64,000 nucleotides of DNA from Alitta virens (Eukaryota > Annelida > Polychaeta > Phyllodocida > Nereididae), in the NCBI GenBank assembly GCA_932294295.1, contig OW028577.1, positions 2,117,001 to 2,181,000 on the forward strand, in the 5' to 3' direction. Shown in pieces: positions 36,661 to 49,781 of this stretch. The notes beneath the pieces were generated by a model that ran no database searches, was not told the DNA's origin, and saw only the letters and a program-made list of their open reading frames with translations. Position 1 is the stretch's first letter, and the number at the start of each line of letters is the position of its first letter. The position numbers and the translations under genes are program-made.

Positions 36661-37339
36661 TATGCAAATATGAGGATGAAAGCTCATGCATCTGACTTCA
36701 GCCATTGTTAGTAGTATGAGCATAATGCCATAATTGATGAAATTCGTGCACATATATTTGTTGTTGCCCAGTCATGGATAATAACAGTTGCCATTAGCTT
36801 ATATGTTTGTGTTGCAACATAGGTGTACCCCATTGTGTTGGGCTGACTCTATTTTAAAGAAGAGAGTAATTTAATTGCTCGGACAGAGTTTCATTAATGA
36901 GTCATTTACCATCATGAATGAGCTCTATTGTTCTCTATAAAGGCTTGAAATTGACAGTAATGAGATTATCAATTCCAACCCGTCTGTGTTGATGTTGTTA
37001 CTTCCAAACAATTGCTTCATATGCAATTTCCAGCATCACTTTCGGAATTTGTGGATACTCTATAGTGTCAATTAACTTCCAAATGACTGCCTTAAAAAGC
37101 TCATTTTGGCCAAATTTGTTCTTAAAAAGGCGTGCTCCAGACAAAGGAGAAAGGGCCAATTTGTCGTTCGGCCACAGCTGGGGTTATTTCGCTGAGCTCT
37201 GTAACAAATATGCTTCAAATTAACTTTGGTTATATTGTCTTTCACATTCCGATGAAGTAGCAATTACAGAAAAAAGTAAATTAATGCTAATGTGGCTATA
37301 TCACATAACATTTATGTGACATTTACAATTGCACTCTCG

Positions 37340-37597
37340 GCAGGCCTGTTCATACGTGAGCCTTTCTCAACTCCCTGTGGAGCATTCAGCCATTACACAA
37401 ATATGAATTACCTGCATAGGCTCAGCACTCTACATACACCACCACTTCCTATTATAGCCAAGGACCCATTTACACCTGAGTGGAGTTGAGCAGTGGTTTA
37501 AAGAAGATCTACCATGGTCAGGGTTTACATTGGGCGAATGTATTATGCAGGACCGTCTAATCTGAAGTCTTCGAGGCCTAACCACCAGGCCATGGCA
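37340..37597 (-). repeat. SINE family 3
   Basis: The reverse strand begins TGCCATGGCCTGGTGGTTAG, followed by a B-box-like 'gtaaaccctgacc', and ends with 'ctcacgtatgaacaggcctg'. It is the cleanest head of family 3. Confidence 0.75.
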
Positions 37598-38739
37598 CTA
37601 ACAACATGTGAGGATAGGGAGTTTTTGCACCAATGGTCAGTCTGTATAAACACAAAAATGAGTGATTATGATGGATGACCCGCACTGGACACTGGGCAAG
37701 CCCCACCATCCATTATCTGGGCTGTATCTTGTCCAAATTCTGAACCATAACAGACTTGTTTATGCAGTAAGTCCAAAATGTGATTTGACTAAAAATCAGG
37801 GCCAACAAAAAAAAGCAGCTGTCTTTAAGAGGACTTCAACCAAGACTGTAATATGGCATTCGTGAAATGAAAATGAAATGAATTACTGAAATTAAATGGA
37901 TAATTTTCCAATGAACTTATCCAGAATAGATGCTATCTCAGACGTGAATCACCAGCCTTCTTTCTAAATTAAATTTTTGAAAAAGAGTGTGGATGATATA
38001 TTTTTTGATAAAGAGTGTGGATGATATATTTTTAAACATTGCAAATTGAGATTCCCCTTTTTCTACACAGTTATATGCTGAAGCAAGTCCCAACCTTGAA
38101 GCATAGAAAGCTATACATGAACAAAAGAAACTGTCTTTAGCCATCTGTAGCTCTATTCACTGAAGCCATAGTTTTCCAAACCTATCCACCTCTACCTCCA
38201 GATAACTTTTGGATGGTTAAACCTAACTTCCATTCCAAAAATTACTTCTCTGTATCAGACAATAAAACAAACACATGCTGTATCTAAATTCGAATAAGAG
38301 CAGTGTCTCGACAGTGATCTACTAAGTGGTCTACTTAGAGCCACCTTATCATTACATCTATTGATGACAGCAGATCATTATGCACTGATACAGTTTTAAT
38401 ATAGTATTGAGGCGGAACAATACAATATTCTGATGTCAGTTTGCGAAAGAAAAAGAGGTAAAAAAACAGAGTTACGATTATGCAGAGGCATGGTCACTTT
38501 CCCTGGGGGCTTTTCTCAGACACATGAGGTCAGTGGATCTCTGACGTCACATTGACGTTGTGTCACCACAAGGAATGAAAATATCATGCAACCCAATGAC
38601 AAGACATGTCAACCCCTGTACAAGACATGACACGGCATCAGGTGTTGGAATAACAACATGTAAAGTGTGACAGATGCAGGATAACTACTGGACATGAAAC
38701 TCCAAGTCAAAGTGACTACACTACTTTAGTTACACCTGA
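37598..38739. other. Intergenic, no recognisable gene
   Basis: A 27-bp sequence containing 'aaagagtgtggatgatatat' is repeated in tandem at about 37,982-38,034. Nothing else is seen. Confidence 0.45.
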
Positions 38740-38932
38740 GAGGGAGCCTAGCTCAGTGGTAGCACACTGGGATTCCAACCACTGGGTCCTGGGTTCAATT
38801 CTAGGTTGAGCCTAAGTTGGATGGCTGTTTCGCCCATCATCTCATTGCGATGGTCCCTGCCTGTCCTACTTAGCCCATCAGGTGCTGAAATATATGTAAA
38901 GCCCTAATCCACCCACCCAGTGCACCCACCAT
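38740..38932 (+). repeat. SINE family 1
   Basis: A-box CCTAGCTCAGTGGTAGCACA and B-box GGGTTCAATTCTAGG, followed by the family body. A possible short target duplication ('acacctga' and 'atacctga') flanks it. Confidence 0.85.
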
Positions 38933-39348
38933 ACCTGAAATCTATATCAAGCTATTCATCCCATTTTAGTTTGACAACACTGAGCTCAACAGTGAACACA
39001 TTTGATTGACTGATGGATTGATTAATTGATTGATTGATTGATTGAATGATTCATTCATTCATCATTCATTCATTCATCCATTGTCAAATTGTTTATAAAG
39101 CAAACGTATTAGTTTTAATAATGATAAACTATTCCAGTATTGCAGCTTGTCACCATCGTATCTACTATTCTGGCTCAAACTTTGATGGAGTTGCTTTTCG
39201 CTGACTCCTTGTGTGTCCGGAGCCAATAAGCCTGTAGGCAAGATATTTCCGGTGTTCATTTTGACTATGAAGCTATCAGTCACTGATCTTGAATTTAGTT
39301 TTTTATCAGGTTGACCTTGATGCATTTTCAAACAATATTTATATTAAA

Positions 39349-39503
39349 TACATGGCCAAATGTGCTACGTGCGTTTTCCATGTGTTTGGGTTAACGCATG
39401 GAAAAGGCATGGTTTTCACCTCAATTTCATTATGCAAAAACCATGCGTTTCCCATACATTTATCCTTCTCATGGAAAACGCACATGGCAAATTTGGCCTT
39501 GTA
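39349..39503. repeat. Palindromic MITE, family 1, third copy
   Basis: Starts TACATGGCCAAATGTGCTAC and ends with the imperfect mirror 'atttggccttgta'. Its inner arms contain 'gtgcgttttccatg' and 'catggaaaacgcac'. The open frames on both strands are a consequence of the palindrome. Confidence 0.8.
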
Positions 39504-39879
39504 GTAGTGGAGATACAAAGATATGTTTATGAACAGTAACCTAGTGGATGCATATGCTTCAGTATCTGATGTCTCTGACACTTTATAAAGATGTGTAGAA
39601 CTAATTCAAATACCATCATCAATTTATCACATTTGCTCTCTGTGGGTCTTTGAATTTGCACACCCTAATCCTGAACTATAAGTGGGACATACTTTTCTTA
39701 ACACTTGCCCAGACACACCATTGGGACTCAACCTTAGTTTTCTGCGGCATTTGGAGAAGTGAAACATAAATCAGATAAATTTATTTTCTGTAGACACTTC
39801 AAAATGTGTTTCCATGGTAACCGTAGTGTCTTTAATGTCAAAGATATATTCTGCAAAAATTTCCATGTATAATGAAACA

Positions 39880-39948
39880 GAGTAGAGTAGAGTAGAGTAG
39901 AGTAGAGTAGAGTATAGTAGAGTAGAGTAGAGTAGAGTAGAGTAGTTG
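39880..39948. repeat. GAGTA pentanucleotide repeat
   Basis: About fourteen units of 'gagta', one changed to 'gtata'. A single 'gagtagagta' recurs at 40,211. Confidence 0.9.
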
Positions 39949-41137
39949 GTTTCGAGGTAGCTTTACAGATTTTTATTTTGAACTACATTTTACTTAGTTC
40001 CTTTATAGTTATGAAAAATTATATAGACTTTTATCTAATTTGAACTGAGACTTTTTTTAATATTAATTATATATTTATTTATTCAAGGACATGTTTTATT
40101 GTATCGAGCATTTTAACATTTACAGATTTATGTGAAGCCCTTGGGGCTATTCGATTTTAAATATTAGCACTACACTACATACATACACTAAATATTTGTA
40201 TTTTTTTGTTGAGTAGAGTAAACATTTATTTATATTGTGTAGTTTCATGTGAACTGAATATTATACACTGGAACAGACAGTTGTTGTTCTTTTTCTGTGA
40301 ACTCTACAGGAACTTCTTCATATTTGCCATCTGTGACAATTCGTTTCACAGAACAAGCAGGATGTGCATGAACTCTGATGACAATGGTTGCCATAGTGAC
40401 ACACTGTACAGGAAATGAAGGGCAGAATTTGTCTCAGGAAACTGAGCAGCAAGATCTTCAGAATAAGGTTGATCAGAGAAACCAGGTTAAGCATTATGAC
40501 AGATAATGGAATAATAAGTCGTTTATTATGTTTAATGTGTGTTTATCAATGGGCTGTAATTCCTTTATGTACATGTATGTCAAGTGAAAAATGGAATAGA
40601 ATAAAAAAAAAAAGATATCATAAAGGAATAGAATATGACAGTCAAGAATAGAACCATGGCAAACAATGTATTCAAAATTAAATAAATTACAAGAGTAGAA
40701 TAGAAAAATACTTATGTAGCAGCTTTACTCTAATCGTCTATATCTTTAAAGGAAAACATCAACAACAAAAACATGAGTTTGTCATGAACAAACCTGCCTT
40801 GCTTTTTGTTACAATGATACCATGTTTTCTAGAAATATGATACAATTCAATAAAACTACACAAATAAACATATCCAGGCATTGTGTATGTTTTCTGAGCA
40901 ATAAGGAATAGTTTGAATAGAAGCAAGATTCATGTTTGGAATTTATATGAATAACAAAGTTTAACATAGTTTCTATTTCATGTTGGTGAATTTTGATGTT
41001 TATTGTTTATCCCATGTTCTTATTTAACTGAACTTACAGCAAAATATACTATGAATGCCTGCCTGGTGTAAATATTGAAGTTTTCAAATCTATTCAGACA
41101 AAGGTTATTTTTATGAAGTTTACAGCAAAATTCGCGG
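39949..41137. other. Intergenic, no recognisable gene
   Basis: AT-rich, with 'gaatagaataaaaaaaaaaa' and similar A-rich patches near 40,590-40,700 that look like retroposon tails. Confidence 0.4.
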
Positions 41138-41301
41138 AGTTGGAAACCAAACTCTTGGACTTGGAAATCAAAGTCCAGGGGTCGTTGTGTGAGTCCAGAG
41201 CTCTCATTGGTTAAAGCAATCCCTCAATCAAAGAGAGACCTACATTCACATGACGTCATCTGGAGTTAAGCCTCCAAGTCTATGAGATTGGTTTTCAACT
41301 T
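41138..41301. repeat. Foldback family 2, longest copy
   Basis: Imperfect inverted ends of about 26 bp: 'agttggaaaccaaactc' on the left against 'gagattggttttcaact' on the right. The interior has 'cacatgacgtcatctggagt', shared with 30,310-30,331 and 16,200 (reverse). Confidence 0.65.
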
Positions 41302-41544
41302 AATGAATATGACTGTAATACAAATGTGTATGAGGATATCATTTCATAGATAGTTATTTCATGTGATTCGGTAAACAAAGACTAATGCAATGAGCAGATA
41401 CATTATGTTCTAAATGTTTTTCTGCAATCAATGACAGCATCTAGTATGCTAAGATTTCAAGGCAATAACATTGTGTTGCATAATGATTTATGTTTGTTAT
41501 ATAATGTGACTCGTGATTTACAACCCGAAAGGCCAAGGTCATGC

Positions 41545-41732
41545 GAGGCGGGGACCTAGCTCAGAGGTAGCGCTCTGGGCTTCTACCCGCTGGGTCCCGG
41601 GTTCGATTCCCGGTCGAGCCTAGGTTGGATGGCTGTTTCATCCTTCGTCTCATTGCCATGGTCTCTGCCTGTCCTAATTAGCCCAACTGGTGCAGAAATA
41701 CAGGACGTAAAGCCCTAATCACCCACCCACCC
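41545..41732 (+). repeat. SINE family 1 with perfect 15-bp target duplication
   Basis: The A-box is CCTAGCTCAGAGGTAGCGC and the B-box GGTTCGATTCCCGG, the closest to a functional RNA polymerase III promoter of all copies. The 15-bp 'aggccaaggtcatgc' at 41,530-41,544 is repeated at 41,733-41,747. This is probably the youngest SINE in the window. Confidence 0.93.
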
Positions 41733-42099
41733 AGGCCAAGGTCATGCAGAACCACACTACAATACGGTACCATTTTTGCACAGGTGCAACCTGTAGATTT
41801 GACGGGCACTTACTTTTTTCCAAATATCAGCTAAGAGATACTGTGAATAATGATTATGTATTTCATATCATTTGTCTAAGTACTAACCATTGATCATTGC
41901 TATGTTGGTAATCATTACAATTTTTTTGTGGAAACAACATATTCAATGTGCCAAGGCTTGGATATCCAGCGCAATATATGAGACAACATTACATTGTAAT
42001 AATTTAAGGCACACAGGTGCAAATAAGCCTTCCTCGTTACAGCTAAAATTTATGTTCACAACTTCCTGCATATGTCTGGTCCAGCAGCTGCTGAATTGA

Positions 42100-43996
42100 T
42101 GGCGGCAATGGAGCCGCATCATCCCTTTGATGTCTGGACAGACACAGCGTCCACTCTGCATCCATTTGCAGCACATATACTGGGTCGCTGGGTGTCTGTG
42201 ATGGATGTTTTTCCTGTGTTTACCTCATTAAGTTTCTCTTGGGACCTGATTAATCCTACACCTGCCATGGCCGCAGTTTCTTCACCTGATATCATCTGGC
42301 ATGGCATAAACACATCGGGATGCCTTTGTTGTGGTTTTACATTGCAGCTGAACAACAACGATCGTTTTTACTTTGCCACTGACCAAAAACAAAAAAAAAA
42401 AGACAAGATTACTTCTTTAATCTTTAAGTATTTCTATCAACCACTACATTGGTTGTGTCTGAAAGCATATCTCGGTCATTATTTCTCTGGATGATAATGT
42501 TGCCTTGTGTAAAGTTTTTTTGATAATATTGGTCTATTGCACATCATTTAATGTGATAGCAAAGCCTTGGTTGTCCAAAAATTAAACACGTGTTTCTCTC
42601 TTGGTGTTGAATGTGTTCTCATGAACATTCCGCAATGCCACACTGCTGCATTGCATGATGATTGTATTTCTTGTCTGTATTTCTCTGACAAAGCTCCTCA
42701 TCATCTATTTCTGACAAGGGCACAATGTTCCAGAAATGCGATTTCTTGCCTGAATAGTTGTGTGATACACTGCCTAGAACAGCTGTGTCCTTGGATGTCT
42801 AGGTGCAGAGCTAAAACTGTGCTATATCAGATTTGATATCCCTGTTATTGCAGATGAATTAAAATCAATCCATCCTTTACAATAGCTTGGGTACAGATAA
42901 GGTGAGGCAGGTAATGCCAAAGATAGGTCACTGATTCTGACGTCAATGGTTCTCACCATAGAAGAATAACAGGTCATACAAATCTGACAAAAACTTGGTA
43001 TTGATTCAATGAAGGGGGAAAATAGGCTGAGGACAGGAATAGAAATCTAGGCAACAAACCAAAAAGGAAACACAAAATCAGGCTGATACTCAAATGAGAC
43101 ACAAAACACTGAAAGGCTTTATTTACACCTGCCAAATAAGGCAGCCATCTGCCAGATGGTTCTGTTTAGTTGCTACATTTACGTTCTTTCACTTGCTTTC
43201 AAAGTTTGTTCATTCACAGAGTGTGATGTATATCCTAATGATTGAGAATAATGATGTTGTGTTTGGTTAATTAAATTTTACCCAGCTCCTGCATGATGGT
43301 TCCATTAAGTCTGACTTTGTGGTAACATTCCTTGTTTCCAGCAGTAAAAATTGTTCTACCATCGTGAGAAAGACCCTCCACAGATGTGCTACATTTGCAT
43401 AGAGCATTAGTTTGTCTAGAGTCAATAATCCCAGGCACAGTTTCTCAACAGAGTTTACTCTTGACCCTTGAGGGAGAGCCCTTGTTTGCAACTGTCAAGT
43501 GCAGTTTAGTATCAACGTAAGCTTCATCTGATGTTTCCGTTTCCTCTAAGAGAGGTCCTAAATATTTTCCTGCAGAATAAAGCCCAAATATCAATATACC
43601 AGATATGTTGTGTTTGGTATTTTCAAGTTGTCAGCATTTCAGAGAGTACAGAATCTGTTTTTTTTATTGGCCTTGCAGCTTTTTATAGACCTTATTTCAG
43701 CCGAACATTCTCTCCTCGTCCTCGTCCTCCTCCTCCTCATCCTCATCCTGCTCATCCTCCACCACCTCCTACTCGTCCTCCTCCTCCCCCTCCTCCTCCC
43801 CCTCCTCCTCCCCCTCCTCCTACTCCTCCTCCTCCTTCTCTTTCATTTGCTGCAGTTGTTCTCAAAGATCCACTTAAAATTAATCTTTAAAAAGATTGCT
43901 GAAAAATAAAAGTTGCAGCAAAAATTTTGTTTGACTACCTGTAAGACCATGCAACTCTCATTTTCAGATATTGCCGTTTAATCCTTATTTCCTCCA
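42100..43996 (+). repeat. Tail of a diverged tandem unit upstream of copy A2
   Basis: 42,106-42,300 resembles 3,548-3,700 ('atccctttgatgtctg', 'gatgg-tgtttttcctg'). 43,375-43,530 resembles 6,150-6,310 and 61,890-62,050 ('cagatgtgctacattt', 'tttctcaacagagtttac'). The middle, 42,300-43,370, matches weakly or not at all. It is probably the far end of the unit whose beginning is at 6,903-8,285. The 140-codon frame at 42,072 is not conserved in other units. Confidence 0.55.
43711..43848. repeat. CTC/CCT polypyrimidine tract
   Basis: About 138 bases almost entirely C and T, built from 'cctcct' and 'cccctcctc'. Proline-rich and leucine-rich frames here are artefacts of the repeat. Such tracts can form triplex DNA. 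Confidence 0.95.
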
Positions 43997-46900
43997 GGCA
44001 CACCACATGGTATGTTTTTTAGGCATTTTACACACAAAGAGCACAAGGCTCTATCCATTATCTCCAACAAAGAACAGCGAAACAAGAGATCACATTTAAG
44101 TAGATGCTTTCAAATGAGCGACTTGAATCATTCTCATGCCAAGCATATCTTCTGGAAAGTATTTCAAAGCAAAGAGCATCTGAGTTGGCATTGAGACACT
44201 GATCCCTCACTAGACCTACTCTTTAAAGACCAAAGACATGGATAAATCAAGGCAAAACCACACAGTAGAAAATTCTACAGAAAGAAGAAAACTGCATTAC
44301 ATACCTAACTGAAATAGATTAAGGTAGCTTGGACGTTAGACTACAATCAAATTTCACATCTTTAGGTTAACACGTCATTAAATATAATATCACTCATAAG
44401 AAGTATTCTATAATCTGGGACAAGTGAAACACCCCTCCCATGGAGTAAAGATGTAACATGGTGTAGATTGAATGCCTCATCATCTCACTCCTGTCATTCT
44501 CTGGTTATCGATCTTCAAGCCAGTCGCACTGACCAAACATAATGAACATGAAAAACTAGTCCTAAAGAAAATATAGAAATTTCTTACAATAATATAATTA
44601 AGTCTTTAAACCCGTACCACAACTACATAAATATTAAAATGTTGAAAATATTAATATGTATTAGATATTATTATTACGATTATGATATGGCAAATAAAGG
44701 ATAACTGTCCATGTCAAAATATATTCTTCAGTAACAATGTTAACTTTGTAAAGCAAATTAAACCACAACTTGTCATTCACCATGTAATGTGGCAAATTGT
44801 TGAAAGTTTATTTATTATTTTTGACTTGGATATTCATGCATTTATATTTGATTAATTAAAAGTATTGTTTTAATATTTTGTCTTTTTATATCTTGTGTCT
44901 TTTTTACTTCTTTTCTAGATGTACCTGTTACTACGTAACTGAGTAATAAAACTTGCTACATCAACACTGCATCAATAAACAATGTTATGATAACTAAATA
45001 CAGTTCTCAATCTTATCTGTGTGTGGCTTTCTTGTGCATTTACACAGAGAAAACTGAATGTGAAAAATAACAGCCATTCTGGCAGTCATTGATTTTCTGC
45101 CTGTCTCTATTCTACATGCAATGAATCTTTCAAAGTATTATTTGTCTAAAAAGTTCAGGCCTGTGCTGATATTTGCACAAAAGGCTCAATGACATGCTCT
45201 GAAGAGAATTTGCATCCTTTAATGCTTCAAAAAATGTTTAGTAAGTTTTCTCCTTGTGAAATATCCCGCTCAAATGACATTTTAACCGACTTTTTAAATA
45301 ACACACTGTACAGACTATTTTCAACCAGCTCAAGAACTCTCCACTCTGTCGAGCCATAACCAGCCTGAGTTCATAAAATGACAAGTGGCAGAGATATTGC
45401 CTAGTGACCACAGATTGAAGGCCAACTGTGTCAAGTGCTGCCGATCAACGAAGGTAAAAAGAAGCCTTATCTTTTCGACAATTTTCTTAACTAAAGATGG
45501 AAAATATTGGATCATGCAATAACGCATGAAAATAATGGACTAGTAGTTTTGCAGTACTCTCTTGTATTTCATAGGGCGACAAAAATTGCATCAATTATGT
45601 GACATGTTGGTCTCTTCGAGTAGAGTGATGATTAAACTGCAATTCAATTATTGGCCAAATCATCCTTTGCTTTGGGAAGAATTTCATAAACGGCTTTCAT
45701 AGAAGGCTTCATCTAACTTAGGAATTTCCCGTCAGTGTCACTTTCATAGTCATCTGTCAGAACAGTCTGGCTAGGTCATGAAAATAACAATCTGAGACCC
45801 TGGCATGGCAGGGAGTAGGCGTTCTTGAATCTCAGAGAAGTAATCTGGACAATTTGCAGGATGAGCATGATCAGACACTATTATGGAGATGTCAGTCGTC
45901 TGACTGGTTCGTCCGGTGTGCCAAACTAAAGTTATTATTTCCTTTTTGTATTTCTATGATTTTCAAGAAATCTTCTTACTCTCCACCCCAGGAACTTATG
46001 AAGCTTTCAATCTTGGCAAAACTATATATAGTGTATTCTACCGTGTAATTGTTGTTATTCTGTCATATGCAATAATTTTTCACTTGCAAGTCACAAGTTT
46101 CCTTTACAAGTTATGATAAAGTTATTCCGATCTATTCTATTCTACTTTTGTACTCAAATTCTATTCATTCATTCAGCACAAGCCCAAGTAATAATCACAT
46201 GCATGCTTCACTCACGTAAGCAAGACTATGTTGTCATCCAAAATTACCTAGAAAAATTTATTGTTTATTACACAAGATTACTTGGAATTACATGCTATAA
46301 TCTAGGTTTTTACAAACTTCAAATAATATTTATTCAATTAACTAACTAATTTTCTTTTTATACTTAAAAAATCACGTCTATTAAAGTAAAACATGAGTGA
46401 TTTTATCTAAGAATATTTTGTGTGTTTCATGATTTGAAAAAAGCAATTATCCAGGGTTGCATAAACCAATATGGAACCCATCCACATTTATTTACTTGGT
46501 ACTTATACTTGTCCCAGCAGAGGTTTTCATCCAGATTATCACATAAATTGCATTTCTCGCATTTCTTGCCTCTACTGTTCCGAGCTTAGTTTATATGACC
46601 ACCTGTAAGAGGATGACATAATGATGAGATGATAAGACTTGGAGTCCAACTCATGTTACACATTTTGCCCATTATGTACATGAACCATGCCCTGCTCATC
46701 TAACACTGACAAGCAACAAGGAGTAATGAGTCTGGAGCAAACACAAATGCTCCAAGTGGCCTTATCTGTTGTTGTCCCAATCTGTCTCTGATAACAGCAT
46801 GCACAATCAGATTTCCCCAGCAATTATTGTTGTGTTCTGTGCTGTCATGGGTGATTTGGAGATGGTGAAATTGTGTACCTTCTATGAATGGCTAGTCACA

Positions 46901-49778
46901 GAAATCACATTTTTTGGAATATCTCAAAGACCTTTGGAAGAAAACCCTTTCCGTGATATATATGTGGCATTAACTATTAAAGCATACACATATATATATA
47001 TATATATCTTTAATCATACTCTTCAGGGAAGGTAAACTTTTAAAGGTGCACAAAAATTAAAAAAATCATTGACAAGGTCACAATAAAATGAAAATTTACC
47101 TACTACTTTGTCATGGTCATTCTTGCTTCCAATTAAGTCCCATAATATCATAACTATTAATGAAGTCATTTGTAATAGCAAAATCAATTCCTTGTTTGGG
47201 CAATAATATATATGCTCAGTGGTATTTCACCAATAATGTAGTCTAATGGTGAGATAACATCGTAATTTTCTAAATTCATTGTAACAAATGACCAACATGC
47301 ACATAAACTACCATGCGGCCGGGCCAAAAAATGCACTATTGGTATTATATAACACATGGTGGATTTAACCATTGAGTGTCGACCAAGAAGCAGTTTTACT
47401 TGCCTCACAGCCCTCAGCTAGTAATATTAGGTTCAGCTACACCTCGTTGAATATCACCAGTTTTGGCTGTGAATTGCAAATATTATAGTGCATGTATTGC
47501 AGTTGTATATTTGGTCCCGTAACTAGTGTTCTTTATGAGATCAGTTGATGGACATTATCCCTTTGATGTCTGCCTAATGTACTGACCACTGGATGTCCAC
47601 TTTTTGTCCATTTCATGTTGGTCAGGGTGTGGTCAGTGATGGATGCTTTTCCTGCATCTGCTCATTTATGCTACCCCTGGACAACTGATTACGAGGGATG
47701 TTGGGTAATCTGGTGTGCAGATCTAGACAATTGATATCTGTGTTCAAATAACAATTGCCAATAACACCATTATACAAGTTCTGCTGTTTCAATAGTGAGA
47801 TGATATTCATAGAGAAGCAAAACACAATGAGGAAGCTAGTAGAGTCAAATAACGGACTATCCTAATAGCAAGGTTGTATAATATTGAGGCATTCTTAATG
47901 CAGTTTACACTTACAATTGATTACTACTGCCCCCACACCCCCGCTATTCTACTCAAATCTTATTCTTGTTGGACAAGACCTTCAAAATTTGGTGATTGTT
48001 GCTCAAGATAATTATATATGTTATTTTCCTTGGAAGCCAAAAATTGTCATAAATTAAGGTCCACCATACCCTATGTAACTATGACAACAGCAGCCTCAGC
48101 TTTAATGGTCAGTGGTCTCGTGACCCAGGATTATTGTAGATTTGAGCAAAATGCCATATCACCCATGTACACAGGGTACCCTCGGAGTTTTTCTTCAAAA
48201 GTCATGATCAGCGTCGTCGATTCACGATTTTCTGCTGCTTTGTTACATAAGATTAATTTTAAAAGCCTTTAATCGGGCGTCGCTCTTCATGACGTTGGCC
48301 ATGAAGTCCGAGAACAAGCTTCTCTGCCTTCTCCAATTCGTATCTCGCTTAATACCTGGGTTATTTTCGATCTGAATTCACATAAGAAAAACTTAACATG
48401 TTTTCGGCTGTAAAAATCGTCTCGGCTAGTATGCTCTTGGCATTATCATATTAGCATCATTTGAAAGATAGCAAGTTGCCTTACAGGGCTGCACTTTCAA
48501 AATCTATCTATCTATTTCGTAATTGTTACTAATACAAAAACCATTGCCACTGCTCTTACGATCACTTGTTCCCAATTTACCCATTCATCTATTTCCCTTT
48601 AGAATGCCTGAAATTCTATCATGACTTAGTGGCCAATCAGCTATTTTCTCCACTTGCCACCCACTCACTCACTCAAGGCACTTAAGATTCACTTTGAAAT
48701 ACATTTACAATCAATTGTGCAAGAGATCATTATCATAAAACGAGGAAGACAAATTTGGTTAATCAATTACTTTCGCTCTCTTCTATTAAGGCTAAAATAG
48801 AGGAGTCTTAAAGCTTGTGTACAAATTAATAAATGCAACTTAACAACTGGTGGCCAGATGGTTAATTAGGCATCGATTTGCTAATGCACTGACTTTGCTG
48901 AAGTCCGGGGTTCAAAATCCAGTCTAGGTGCTCCCATGAGCTATGCCTCAGCTGGATATGGGTCGTTTCAAATGTTTAATTGGTGGTGCCTTGTACTTGG
49001 TGTCTATGCTGCGACACCAAAGAGACCCATCCCATGGTATGAATGTGTAACATGATGTTGCCTTCAAGACTTGTCATCTCATCAATACATCTGCCTCTGG
49101 AAGCTGGTCAGATAAGTTGACTAAAAACTGACATTCCATTTTGACTTATATGGGAGTATGGTCTACTCGTCCGCCAGACTACTCATCCGCTACCAACTCA
49201 TCCGCTATTGTAACGGCGGGCGAGTTGGTCAGAGGACCAGTCACCTGGCGGACCAGTTGATTAGACCCCCTTACATGTAAGTTGACTAAGCTTCAGCTCA
49301 GTAGCATTCAGACAATATACAATATGACAGTACAAAATAACAACCAACTATATCTAATTACACAACACTGTTCATTCTCACACCAGAATTGTGATTTATG
49401 ATCTTCAAGGTGACCCCATTTGTCATCCTCAGGGATATGGAAAACACTGATAAAGATGATCAGTCAAAATATTATATCAGAATGAGGGGAAAACTGAGGT
49501 TTTGAGACTTTAATGTCCATTAGTGATGCTACTGCCTTGGAGCAGCCTCGCTGTTGTCAATTTTGTTTATGCCATAGATGAATTGGAGATGAATGGTTTG
49601 TCACTTTCGTGTGCTGTTCCAAACAATATTTTGCATGCATTGCCACATTTTTATTTAATCATTTTTCTTTCATTACTTTACTTTGTAAATTTGGGATGAG
49701 ATATGTTTCATAATGTTGGTTTGGGCAATTATCTTTCTATTTATTTTTCATTTATTTATTCCTTTTCCCCATAATTGG
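43997..49778 (+). repeat. Tandem unit, copy A2 (left of the transposon)
   Basis: Nearly identical to 1-5,774, including the SINE (48,847-49,121), the foldback (49,160-49,268) and the TA run. Differences are sparse in the first 2.5 kb and rather more frequent after 3 kb. A small indel in a T/A-rich run near 49,750 is the last difference before the transposon. The unit resumes at 55,962. Confidence 0.9.
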
Positions 49779-49781
49779 TAA
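49779..49781. other. Left target-site duplication (TAA)
   Basis: TAA precedes the element and recurs at 55,962-55,964; the empty site has a single TAA. The duplication can also be read as TAAT if the element is taken to start at AGTG, but TAA gives symmetrical ends TAGT...ACTA. Confidence 0.8.

Noticed and set aside
41545..41620. A possible true tRNA gene.
   Set aside because: The A and B boxes are there, but the sequence continues into a SINE body, is flanked by a target duplication, and recurs many times.
42072..42494. A 140-codon open frame.
   Set aside because: It lies in diverged tandem-unit sequence, is not preserved in the other units and matches no known family.
43531..43890. Proline-rich and leucine-rich frames of about 100-119 codons.
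   Set aside because: They are direct translations of the CCT polypyrimidine tract.
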